The notes under the pieces are model-generated. The model had not been told where the DNA came from. It saw only the letters and a list, made by a program, of their open reading frames with translations, and did not search any database. Below, one piece after another: positions 1 to 8,699 of a DNA stretch of 27,500 nucleotides. Origin of the DNA: Zygnema cylindricum (Eukaryota; Streptophyta; Zygnematophyceae; Zygnematales; Zygnemataceae); NCBI GenBank assembly GCA_037447655.1, contig JBBHKE010002548.1, forward strand, positions 33,487 to 60,986. Reading direction: 5' to 3'. Position 1 is the first letter of the stretch, and each line of letters starts with the position of its first letter. The position numbers were made by a program, and so were the translations under genes.

Positions 1-52
1 TCGCTAACCGCCACCGATATAGAGTACATAAGTCTAATAACGATTCACGGTG
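1..52. repeat. Right end of a truncated MITE (copy 0)
   Basis: The sequence at 35-52 is the reverse complement of the terminal repeat found at the start of the two following MITEs (CACCG..AATCG.TATTA). It is followed by TA at 53-54. Only this end lies in the window; the body is cut by the window edge. Three bases (55-57) separate its TA from the TA that precedes the next copy, so the two terminal repeats face each other. Confidence 0.5.
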
Positions 53-59
53 TACTGTA

Positions 60-599
60 CACCGCCAATCGCTATTAGCGTGTAGGTTTCATTAGCGTAT
101 ACAAATAATTACCGTGGTGTACGCTATTTAAGAATTTGAAAATTTTGGAAAAAATCATACATTCTAATTGTTTGATTATGGTAATTTGGATCTTTGAAAA
201 AAAAAATGTCGGTCGCAAACATGCTTACACTAGTATAAGTTTCCGTACAAAATCTGACAAATCGTACACAAATCGTACATTCACACGGTCGAAACGCGGC
301 TGTCGGACGAATATGTGCGAGCGGGATTTTTTACGACCTTGTTTTTTTTCCTTTTTAGAACGCACATTCTCATGCGGCCGCGGTTACTAAAACTAATTTA
401 TTGTAATTTTTAACTTAAAAAGGTACATTTATGTACGGTCTGACACTGACCGTACACCACTCTATTTAAGAGACAACGTACTGAATATAACCCTAAATAG
501 AATAAAGAAAAATATAGAATAAACTACGCTATTTGAGAATAAAACAAAAAAAAAGCGGGACGGGATTAGCGTACACAACGCTAATAGCGATTGGCGGTG
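60..599. mobile_element. MITE copy 1, CACCGCC TIR, TA flanks
   Basis: The element begins CACCGCCAATCGCTATTAGC (60-79) and ends with the inverted copy of that sequence, finishing at 599. TA dinucleotides flank both ends (58-59, 600-601). The interior is AT-rich with many GTAC tetramers and no credible coding frame; the 84-codon frame at 136-390 has no family signature. Size, long TIRs and TA flanks suit a non-autonomous DNA transposon. A Tc1/mariner-type or PIF-like source is possible, but the superfamily cannot be fixed from the sequence alone. Its interior resembles the copy at 910-1412 (shared CTATTTAAGAG-like, ACCGTACACC-like and AAATAGAATAA-like stretches), so the two are one family. Confidence 0.65.
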
Positions 600-601
600 T
601 A

Positions 602-907
602 GTACGGAGTTTAAATGTACCTTGTTGACGCGTCATTACGCGTTTCACGTTACCTGTCCTCTTGCTGTAGTCGCTTTCTTTCTTTCTTTCTCTCTTTCGT
701 GAGTTGGGGTGCAAAGGAATGTTGGTCGAGGGCAACACGTGGCCATTCTAGAAGTGCGAACCTCGTGGCGCACGTGAAGTCAAAACCATCGCGTAAGCTT
801 GTACGGTATGACCGATGAAGTCTGCATATTGTTTTTTCTGGACATTCAGGCAGTGATGACCTGTATGATTTATACGTACCTGTACGGAATAGGATAGCTA
901 TATGAAG
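602..907. other. Inter-MITE spacer with CTTT microsatellite
   Basis: About 300 bp between two MITEs. It holds a short (CTTT)n/(CT)n tract at about 670-699. Reading frames on both strands here are short and mutually overlapping and show no recognisable domain. I see no gene. Confidence 0.5.
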
Positions 908-909
908 TA

Positions 910-1412
910 CACCGCGAATCGTAATTAGAGTAATGAAAAAATTAGAGTACAAAAACTAAAAATAATAATTAGAGTAGTTAACGCTAATTTATGTGATAGA
1001 GCTGTTTCAACTATGAAGTTTACTCTAATTTATTTAAGTACTCTAATTTGGCACGCTAATATCCTCTACTTTAAATAAGGAATTCGTACAGAATTTGGCA
1101 AAACGTACAGTTTATCGTCACTATGACGTTTGCATTACGCGGTTTGTTAAAACGCAGTTACATGATAACAGCCTGTATTAAATCATTATTTGTACTTTTT
1201 TACTTAATAAAGTACAATTTTGCACGGTCGGAGGTCGTCCATACTCCACACTATTTAAAACGAACCTATATTATAATTAAAAACGCTGATTAAACTTTAC
1301 CTTAAATAGAATAATGAAAATATTAGAATCATTTACTCTATTTCATGTGATAGAGTCGAAATTTCGAGCGACCGAATTAGAGTAATTTACTCTAATTACG
1401 ATTCGCAGTTTA
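910..1412. mobile_element. MITE copy 2, CACCGCG TIR, TA flanks
   Basis: The left terminus CACCGCGAATCGTAATTAGA (910-929) is matched by the inverted terminus at 1389-1412 (outermost bases AACTGCGAATCG), and TA lies at 908-909 and 1413-1414. The interior repeats the composition and several short blocks of copy 1 (for example AAATAGAATAATGAAAATAT). It has no coding capacity. Its right TA coincides with the first two bases of the neighbouring hAT-like element, so the exact border between the two is ambiguous. Confidence 0.6.
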
Positions 1413-2223
1413 GTGTTGGGCATCGGGTAAATTCATATCGCGATAATTTCGATATTCGATATATCGAATATCTATTGAGCAAAATCCTCGATATATTGTA
1501 CCAAGACCAACATAAACCATCGTGATATATAGTATTTTTTGAATACAATATTATATATTTTAATATAATATGTCATTTTAGCGAAAAAAAAAAAATTGTC
1601 TGATACGCCACGTACGACGTGATTTTCGTTCCGTGACTTAAAGGTAGACGCCGCAAAATGTAACCAACAAAAAAGTACAAATTTTGTAATTCATATAATT
1701 ACTTGTTTGGGGTATGGTTACATAAGGAGGTCTCTGTAATAGTACGGACAGCGAAAATTTTGTAATACAGAGGCCTCGGTAAACATCCCGTATCTTTTGA
1801 AAACAAGTTTTTACATACGTGTTTTGATTTGAGTGGTTCCTTGTAAGTTGACGATCAAATCTCTAAAATCGTCAAAGATTAGAGAACCGACCATTTTCGT
1901 ATGGAAATCCGTACTTGCGTATTATGTACGTGTACTTCGCAAGTGTACTGCGTCAATGTACCGCAAAAATCTCCTTCACTCTGCTGACTTTCAGGAAAAA
2001 ACCGTATTTCTTTTCGGCAAAACTTTAACGGTCACCTTGTCCGAAGGCACGTGACTTTAGAGACCTGTGAAAAAAATCATTTTTTTTTAAATGCCTCGAT
2101 ATATCCGAGATATATCGACAATATATCGCGATATTTTGATAATCGATATATCGATTATCGGGTACCTGAAATTCGATATATATATATCGAATATCGGCAA
2201 AAGGTCCTCGATACCCAACAGTA
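1413..2223. mobile_element. Non-autonomous hAT-like element, copy 1
   Basis: It starts TAGTGTTGGGCATCGGG and ends in CGATACCCAACAGTA, an inverted repeat of about 15 bases. The 811-bp body is the reverse complement of the copy at 3041-3852, with long recognisable matches (for example the stretch around 1700-2060 against 3230-3600). The subterminal regions are packed with ATATCG palindromes. No transposase frame exists; the 73-codon frame at 1833-2054 has no known signature. Unlike the second copy, no 8-bp TSD is visible (TCGCAGTT on the left, ATATGAAG on the right). One flank has therefore been rearranged, or the right TIR end is misplaced. Confidence 0.7.
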
Positions 2224-2407
2224 ATATGAAGCCTTTACCATGTGAGAGCGCTTCCACTAAATAAAATTTATAATATGTAATCTTTCGCTATTACATTTAA
2301 TAAATAATTAGTGTTAAGAAACAATTAGTGTTATTAACTTTATTTTCGGTTCAAGAGCATAACGCCAACAAAAAGGAACGTTGAATTATACACCTAACCC
2401 TAATTTG
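2224..2407. other. AT-rich spacer between hAT-like copies
   Basis: Short AT-rich sequence with no gene or recognisable repeat. TATGAAG...TTTACC...ATGTGA.AGAGC at its start loosely resembles part of MITE copy 2 (about 980-1025), so it may be MITE-derived. Confidence 0.3.
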
Positions 2408-2833
2408 TATTGTTGTGTATCGAGTCAAAACTTATCGCGATAAAATGGATATCGATAATTATCGGTTATCGAACAGTGAGGGGTCCCGTTATATCGGTCC
2501 GGAACCAACAATTTTTTTATCCCCGATAAGTGTATAAAATATAGCATACTATATCATTGTACGTTATACTATATCGTATTATATTTTTACATTGTATAGT
2601 GTGGCATGCCTTGTATGCCAATTTGTTTCGTATTTCAGTGCATAAATTTACAAGTGTACGGTCTGAATCGTACAGTTATCGCCGATAATTATCGAGAGTG
2701 ACATTATCGGTAATCCATCACGATTATTAGTTAATGACATAATCGATATATGCGGGCCAATATATTGGCTATCAGGAACTCAAAAAAATGTACATATCGG
2801 TTATCGGTAAATGTACAACAATACACAACACTA
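2408..2833. mobile_element. Putative third, shorter hAT-like element
   Basis: TATTGTTGTGTATCG at 2408-2422 is inverted at 2819-2833 as CAATACACAACACTA, with 13 of 15 positions matching. The ends resemble the TAGTGTTGGGTATCG ends of the flanking copies. The interior carries TATCGCGATA and CGATAATTATCG palindromes like theirs. CTAATTTG precedes the left end and CTAATTTC occurs 10 bp beyond the right end, which could be a displaced TSD. There is no coding frame. The borders are tentative. Confidence 0.4.
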
Positions 2834-3032
2834 CAGGACAGTACTAATTTCAATACACATTCCCTTATTGTAGCCGCGATAGTCGGTGTTCACAAATTCG
2901 ACGCTTCAACATGTGGAAACGGGTTCTAGCGATTTCCCCCCTTCTTTATGGCTGGGAATCAAATCTGAGTGCTCTTTTCCGTGACAACGCACTCAATCTC
3001 CCATGTCGACACCCTTATCTGATAATTATTAT

Positions 3033-3040
3033 GTTACGTA
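3033..3040. repeat. 8-bp target-site duplication (left)
   Basis: GTTACGTA immediately precedes the left terminus of the hAT-like element and is repeated exactly at 3853-3860 after the right terminus. Eight base pairs is the TSD length of the hAT superfamily. Confidence 0.85.
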
Positions 3041-3852
3041 TAGTGTTGGGTATCGAGAACCTTTTACCGATATTCAATATATGTCGAATTTCAGGTACCC
3101 GATAATCGATATATAGCATCGATATATTAAATATCAAAATATCGTGATGTATCGCCAATATATTTCCGATATATTGTATCTCCGATATATCGAGGCATTA
3201 AAACAAACAAAAAAATCACAGCTCTCCAAAGTCACGTGCCTTCGGACAAGGTGACCGTAAAATCTTTGCCGAAAAGAAATACGGTTTTTTCCCGAAAGTC
3301 AGCAGAGTGAAGGAGATCTATGAGGTACATTGATGTGGTACACTTGCGAAGTACACGTACATAATAAGTAAGTACGGATTTCCATACAAAAATGGTCTAT
3401 TTTCAAATCTTTGACGATTTTAAAGATTTGATCGTCAACTTACAAGGAACCACTCAAATCAGAACACGTATGTAAAAATTTGTTTACACACGATACGCGA
3501 TGTAACCAAGGCCTCTGTAAAACATAAATTTGTTGTGCGTACTTTTATAGAGACCTCCTAATGTAACCATACCCCAAATAAGTAATTATATGAATTACAA
3601 AATTAGTACTATTTTGTCTGTTACATTTTGCGGCGTCTACCTTTAAGTCACGGCGTAAGTGGCGTATTAGACAAATTGTCTTTTTCGCTAAAAATACATA
3701 TTATATAGAAATATAAAATATTAAATTTAAAAAAATACTATATATCGCAATATATATCGCGATAGTTTATGTTGGTCACGGTACGATATATCGAGGATTT
3801 TGCTCGATCGACGAAATTATCGCGATATGAATTTACCCGATACCCAACAATA
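3041..3852. mobile_element. Non-autonomous hAT-like element, copy 2
   Basis: An 812-bp element with termini TAGTGTTGGGTATCG and CGATACCCAACAATA, bounded by the perfect 8-bp TSD GTTACGTA. TIR form and TSD length fit the hAT superfamily (established family property). The ends are rich in ATATCG palindromes. The middle contains GTAC-rich sequence and no transposase, so mobilisation would need an enzyme supplied in trans. It lies in inverted orientation to copy 1, making an inverted repeat of about 800 bp with an 817-bp spacer. The two copies differ by many substitutions and small indels. Confidence 0.85.
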
Positions 3853-3860
3853 GTTACGTA
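3853..3860. repeat. 8-bp target-site duplication (right)
   Basis: GTTACGTA directly after the element, identical to 3033-3040. Confidence 0.85.
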
Positions 3861-4355
3861 TGTACAAAATAATGAGCAGTTTTAGTAAAGGTATGTCCCC
3901 ATGTAGCAAAGTAAGGGTTTTTTTCTGTTGTTTTAGCACCGTACCGCTTAAGTTACGACCTTACAAAGAAATCGAAACAATAGATGTACAATTCCCGTCA
4001 TTGTCAAACTTATATGTAATACGTGTTGTCGTCTTATATATTTCCACCCACGGCCACGTCAAGAAACGTCATTTTCAAACTTTATGTTAAAACACATCGG
4101 CTATGTGTTTTAAATTAAAGTATCACTGCTCCACAAATAGCAAAACAACTTTTCACGTGTAAAAACGTTTCAAAAATTTCAAACGATATCAAATTACAAG
4201 GAAAAGTACACTATTTGTTTTGTTTTTATCCGTTTGCGTTCAGTACGACGTTGAGAAGTACACAATTTGGCTCATTTGGTTGGTACCACGTATATTAGTA
4301 TTGTGACATTAAAAATATTAAAATATTTTTCAAACGGAAAATTTGAACAAAATAT
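3861..4355. other. No recognisable gene
   Basis: About 500 bp of AT-rich sequence. The 76-codon frame at 3860-4090 has no domain signature and begins in the TSD. GGTTGGTACC at about 4279-4288 resembles the TIR tip of the foldback element that follows and may be a stray terminus. Confidence 0.4.
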
Positions 4356-4846
4356 TTGTACCAACCGAGGTTGTTGACGACTCGTACGAAGAGTTTGTGA
4401 CCAAGTTTTAATTTTGAAAATGGAAATGAAAATTTCGAAACCGAATGACAAAAAGGCGCGAGAAACTTTGAAAGTTTGGATGCTTTTCCATTTGAGGAGA
4501 AGTGGGGTGGGGTTGTTTACTATACGTTGTACGTTTTGGCAAAATTTCATACCATTTTTTTTTGTCAGACAAAACATGTTTACTGGATACTTGCCAAGAT
4601 ACTCCAAGTGTATAAGCGTGAAGTTTAACCGTGAGATGTTTCAATTTTTCAAATTTGTGGAGCAATCCCACAAATCATTCAGTCTGTGGGTAGTCTCCTC
4701 CGAGGACAATAGCTCCACCCTGAACGTGTACCATTGGATATCGCGCCTTTGTAGCATTCCATTTCGAAATTTTCATTTCCATTTTCAAAATTAAAACTTG
4801 GTCACAAACTCTTCGTACGAGACATCAACTACCTCGGTTGGTACAA
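4356..4846. mobile_element. Foldback element with 85-bp TIRs
   Basis: The arms 4356-4440 and 4762-4846 are inverted copies with only about three mismatches in 85 bp (tips TTGTACCAACCGAGG). The 321-bp interior includes a GT-rich segment and a quasi-palindrome around 4684-4722. Overlapping frames occur on both strands here because of the inverted arms and are not genes. The high arm identity implies a young element or gene conversion. Long TIRs recall Mutator-like or foldback MITEs, but I found no convincing 9-bp TSD. About 265 bp (4480-4745) is homologous, inverted, to 5650-5928. Confidence 0.7.
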
Positions 4847-4982
4847 CTATTACATTCTGATTTTATGTTTGAATAACATTTTTTGAATTTTAAAATCTGA
4901 AAACAAACCTACATGGGTGTGAGGTTGTTTACTAGTCCCACATAATGGAAGACCTTGCTAGTAAAACTTGCAAGAAGACGTG

Positions 4983-5094
4983 TCCTTACCTTTATTACTA
5001 GGATCGTCGCTTAATGGAATAAAGGCCTTAGTGGATGATCGTCCTTACCTTTACTAGGATCGCCACCCGATGGAAAAAGGGCCATAGTGGATGA
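4983..5094. repeat. Imperfect tandem duplication, about 55-bp unit
   Basis: Unit 1 (4983-5038) and unit 2 (5042-5094) share TCCTTACCTTT, ACTAGGATCG, GATGG/AATGG, AAGG and TAGTGGATGA in order. The units differ by a 3-bp indel and several substitutions. No function is evident. Confidence 0.65.
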
Positions 5095-5571
5095 CAAAAG
5101 GAGCGTACGAGGATGTAACAGGGTTACAAGGACTTAGTGGGTTGAGGGTAGAATGGAGTAGCTGCTATGACTGCGGTGTTCGACAACCCAACTGTTTTAT
5201 CAGAGAAGCGCGGCAGCGATGTCGGACAAGTGCAGCATGGCAGCATAGCAACGCAACAGAATGTGATAGATGTAGTACTTCTAGAACCTAGTGTGGTTAG
5301 GACACGACGCACCTAGGGTTGCCACGTGTACATAGCGGTACAGTTGTAGTGCTGAGTTTTTTAGCGGCTAGCTAGTTTAAATGGCTATATACGTTAGGAA
5401 AAGGGGGGCTTTTTGAGTAAGTGTACTATTCTATTACCTTCTTCCGAATTAAAAAACTCTTGAGATCTTCCGTGTGGATGCCGTCTGCCATACTGTTGCT
5501 ACGAGTGGTTCTTAAAAGCATTTCGATGTGCACTGTAGTGTTGTTTTACCCCTTTTAAAGATGATTACTTC
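5095..5571. other. No recognisable gene
   Basis: About 480 bp of average composition. Short frames at 5091-5291 (+) and 5124-5312 (-) overlap on opposite strands and have no domain signature. I see nothing else. Confidence 0.4.
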
Positions 5572-5929
5572 GGTGGACCTCCATCCACCGTGGCAGAGGC
5601 ACATGGCTTGCACAACGGTTGGGCTTGTCATCCCGTGTTCGTCGTGAATATTTTATTTTGCTTTTACACGTATACCAATGGTACGCGTCTTGTGTGTGGC
5701 TAATGTCCTCGCGAGGACACTACCCACACACTCGATGGTTTGCGCGATTGCTCCGTGGATCTCTAAAACCAAAACATACAACAATCAAGCTTTACAACTA
5801 TACGCTTAGAGTATCTTAAAAGGTATATAGTCAAGATGTATCGTCTGATAAAAAAAAAAGGTACAAAACAGTATGAAGACGTACGACGTCCAGTAAACAA
5901 ACTCGTTTTTTCTCTAATGGAGGTCCACC
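5572..5929. mobile_element. MITE-like element with 13-bp perfect TIRs
   Basis: GGTGGACCTCCAT (5572-5584) is inverted at 5917-5929 as ATGGAGGTCCACC, giving a 358-bp unit without coding capacity. Most of its right part (5650-5928) is a diverged reverse-complement relative of the interior of the foldback element (4480-4745). Shared blocks include TTGTTTACT, AAGATACT, GGAGCAATC and GTACCATTGG. It therefore belongs to the same broad family but has different outer ends. No TSD is evident. Confidence 0.6.
5692..5731. repeat. Two-step perfect palindrome
   Basis: TGTCCTCGCGAGGACA (5704-5719) is a 16-bp perfect palindrome. It is flanked, after 4-nt unpaired segments, by GTGTGTGG (5692-5699) and CCACACAC (5724-5731). 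The relative at 4684-4722 keeps the plan imperfectly (GTGGGTAGT, CTCCTCCGAGGACA, CTCCACC). Confidence 0.8.
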
Positions 5930-6699
5930 CTTAGTAAAAAAATATTTTTAGTTTTGACCCGAAAAACAACAAGCATTGGCATATAAACAGGTATTTGGTT
6001 ATGGCGCAATGGAAACTCACCCTAAAAACATCTTTTCTCCGACCACACTTGTCATATTTTCCTCCCGACAATTGTGATTGGAAGGAACGATTGTAATATT
6101 CCGATTGTTGCACTCCTATCTTAAATAAAGTGTGTACAAATATAAATAATGTTTCAAGTGGCGAAAGAAATATCAACACAATAACACCTATACTTTGCCG
6201 TTGTATCTAATTTGTGAGAGAGGTGTGCAAAATTATAAAGGGTTTTTCACAAACATTGGCATAACGTTTGACATTGCGAAGTAAGACAAGATCAATATCA
6301 CAAAATTGCATTTGAGGATCTTGGTATGGTTACTAACGATTATGTATTTGGGTAAGTATCTTCTTTTCCAACCCCGTAGCGCCCTCCGACCCCACAAAAA
6401 CTATGAGCTCTATACTCCGCCTCCAATTATCTTGGACGCATTTACTATCGCGTCCAACCTTCCTAGGGCCATCTCACTCTTCCAAGTCATCTCCTCGGCT
6501 AGCCACATATAAACCCCCACCTCGACCCTTTGACATAAATACTCACCCAATCCCTAAACCCTTGCCTCAAACTGATGCGTGTGCACCTTGTTATCGCCAC
6601 TCTCATCGTTGGCAGCAATCCCAAACTCTAGATTGAATTTTTGCCCATTGTTTAATTTCATGCCCCTCTACGACCCTTTAATATTTATCAAGATACCTT
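5930..6699. other. No intact gene; pyrimidine-rich right half
   Basis: 5930-6300 is AT-rich and featureless. 6360-6650 is C-rich on the + strand with short open frames. These may be the decayed N-terminal part of the reverse transcriptase that becomes recognisable further right, but I cannot align them to anything with confidence. Confidence 0.3.
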
Positions 6700-8030
6700 T
6701 GCTAAAGCTTTGGTTCGGTCTCCTCCTCACTCTTCCAGGGCCCCTCAATAATGGTGTATGAGATTTTACATGATATTTCCCCTCTTGAAAGTCTATTGCA
6801 AGTTTATCTATTGTTTATGGTGGCTTTCACGACTGGTTGGGGGATATGTGTCACCCAACATAGTATCACTGTTGGTAAGAACACGCCTTGTTGCTGTCTT
6901 AAAGCCTCCCAAAGGTGAGAATAGTCTTGTGTAAGGTTTTGTAGCGAGGTCAATTTGCTTCTAACTTCAAGGGGCTTTCTAAGACCATTTTTTCCCACAT
7001 CAGTTTGGTGTCGGAGCGCGACGGGGTATTGAGGCGGTTGTTCGCAGTTTACGAGCGACTCTTAACTTGCACCTAGATTGGGTGGTTCTACAAGTTGAAA
7101 TTGTTAATTTTTCAACGAAAAATGTTTTCTACATTTTTTGTAATATTGCCATATCCGCGATCTCCGAAAGGCTCTATCTCTAATCAACCAAATTTTCCCT
7201 TTAATTCGGGCATTTTGATCAAAATCCAACTTCTAGTATGCATTGAGAGGCCCATTGGTAGATATCATCACTTTGGAGTAGGTAATTGGTACTCGTGAAG
7301 ATGACCCTTTAGGTGCCCCATTTTTCCTATGACTTAAACACTTTAAGAGCATTAGTTGTTGTTTTTCCTAGTTGTATGTTCCCTTCATTTGTTTATCTCA
7401 CACGTATCATTGGACAGCCATACAAGGTTTTCCTTTCCTTTCTCCATTTTGTGAGCAACCTTTTAAGATACGTCTTTCCGTCAAAGTCACCAAATGTGCG
7501 GCATAGTGCCTTATTGGCCTGCCACCGCATTTCCACACAAGTGCGTTAGCAATCTTAATTGTTGGTTTTGTAGAACGCTCATTTTACTTTGGGTGCTCTT
7601 TATCTCCCAACTCCTCTTTCATTCGCTCTCTTTCAGATTTCGATTATTGCCTCTTCATGATTCATATATGCTTGTCGGGTATGATACATTTGGTCCCCCA
7701 TAAGCATACTCGTTCACATACAAGTTGTTTTGCCAACTTCTTTGTCTATCGTCATTTTATTGTTTTTAGTGGACGACACTCGTATATTAGCTCATGTGTC
7801 CTATATCGTCGATGAGGGCTTGTTGCCATTCCAACAATCGTTATTGTCTGCTTGTTTGCTTTTTCCGGTCAAAGCCCAAGACAAGGTCTTCCTTCATCGA
7901 CAGGATCCACTCACTAGTGCATCAACATGTTGCCGATAAGGTAAATGCACCCGAATTCAAGAATCTGCAAAAGGGGCTCATTAAGACTATATCAGGTGGC
8001 CGACTTCGATCTTGTTCAAGGCTGAGGGTT
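6700..8030 (+). pseudogene. Decayed non-LTR-type reverse transcriptase
   Basis: Joining frames, the + strand reads as an RT relic. 6860-7180 is one frame with three stops, containing LVAVLKPPKGE, ARSICF and then PHQFGVGARRGIEAVVRSL, followed by WVVLQVEIVNFS, which corresponds to the first catalytic-aspartate motif (usual form LQVDIxNAFNS, so D is now E). After frameshifts, DDPLGAPFF at about 7300-7327 corresponds to the QGDPLG motif. VVFPSCMFPSFVYLTRIIG (about 7360-7415) corresponds to FPSCLFPSxADDTHIIG, so the catalytic ADD box has become VYL. KCAA.CLIGLPPHF follows. It is a dead copy with the gene order of an RLE-type non-LTR element. The family comparison is from memory of plant and protist RT proteins and needs a search. 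Confidence 0.65.
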
Positions 8031-8690
8031 GTAGCTTAGTTTGGGGTCACCAATTTTTTCCTCACTTCACTTGTCTTTTCCTCACTTTTTTTATTTGTTT
8101 CGCTTACGAAACGAAGTACCGTATCTTTTGCTATTGAACAAGCCCCGTTGCATCCGTGGTCAAACTATAGATAAGCACAATATATATTTTCTCCGCTGCT
8201 CAAATGGTGGGGAGTGTATAACAACATACGACATGGTTCGAGATTTTATCGAAGCAATGGGAATCGAAGCGAGATACACAAACAAATGCGAATTGTCGCC
8301 TATTTTCCCACCACGTTCTCAATATAAAGGTGTGTGTGACCGTCATGTTGACCTAGTGTTTTTCCATGGAGCAGAAAAAAACATTGGGTGACACTTCTCC
8401 ATTAGATTCCATGTTTCCTCAAGCGCAACATCGCATACTGGTGGTGCAGCTCGGGATTCAGCGATGCCCAAAGAATGCAACTGTATGCACTGAGGCCCAA
8501 TTGACAACGTCCTGCCATTTGTTTTGGAGACTTTTGAGACATTGGACTCTTATTGGAAAAATTCTTACATGACTGTGCTCGACGATCTTTTCAAGTGAGA
8601 GGATCTAACAACCCTTACCCAACGCTTATGTCGACTTTCTACCGCCAACGTATCCCTGCGGCCTTTGATCGTTCAAGCTTTGATATTAAC
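8031..8690 (+). pseudogene. C-terminal CCHC/endonuclease-like relic of the RT element
   Basis: In the frame of 8041-8391 there is RCIRGQTIDKHNIYFLRC, then SNGGECITTYDMVRDFIEAM and, near its end, CDRHVDLVFF. This corresponds to a usual pattern CxxC...ID..GDH.L.C..GGER...HD.VRD....RRVDIV. Zinc ligands followed by an H-D/VRD and E...R-VDIV block are what RLE-bearing non-LTR elements carry after RT. Downstream, with shifts, DNVLPFVLETF (about 8500) and STFYRQRIPAAFD (about 8632-8670) continue the tail. The first Cys pair and several ligands are lost, and stops interrupt it. Nuclease function is an inference from pattern only. Confidence 0.5.
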
Positions 8691-8699
8691 TGACAAGGC

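Noticed and set aside
4272-4794. Overlapping frames of up to 126 codons on both strands
   Set aside because: They are generated by the 85-bp inverted arms of the foldback element; the same peptides appear on both strands.
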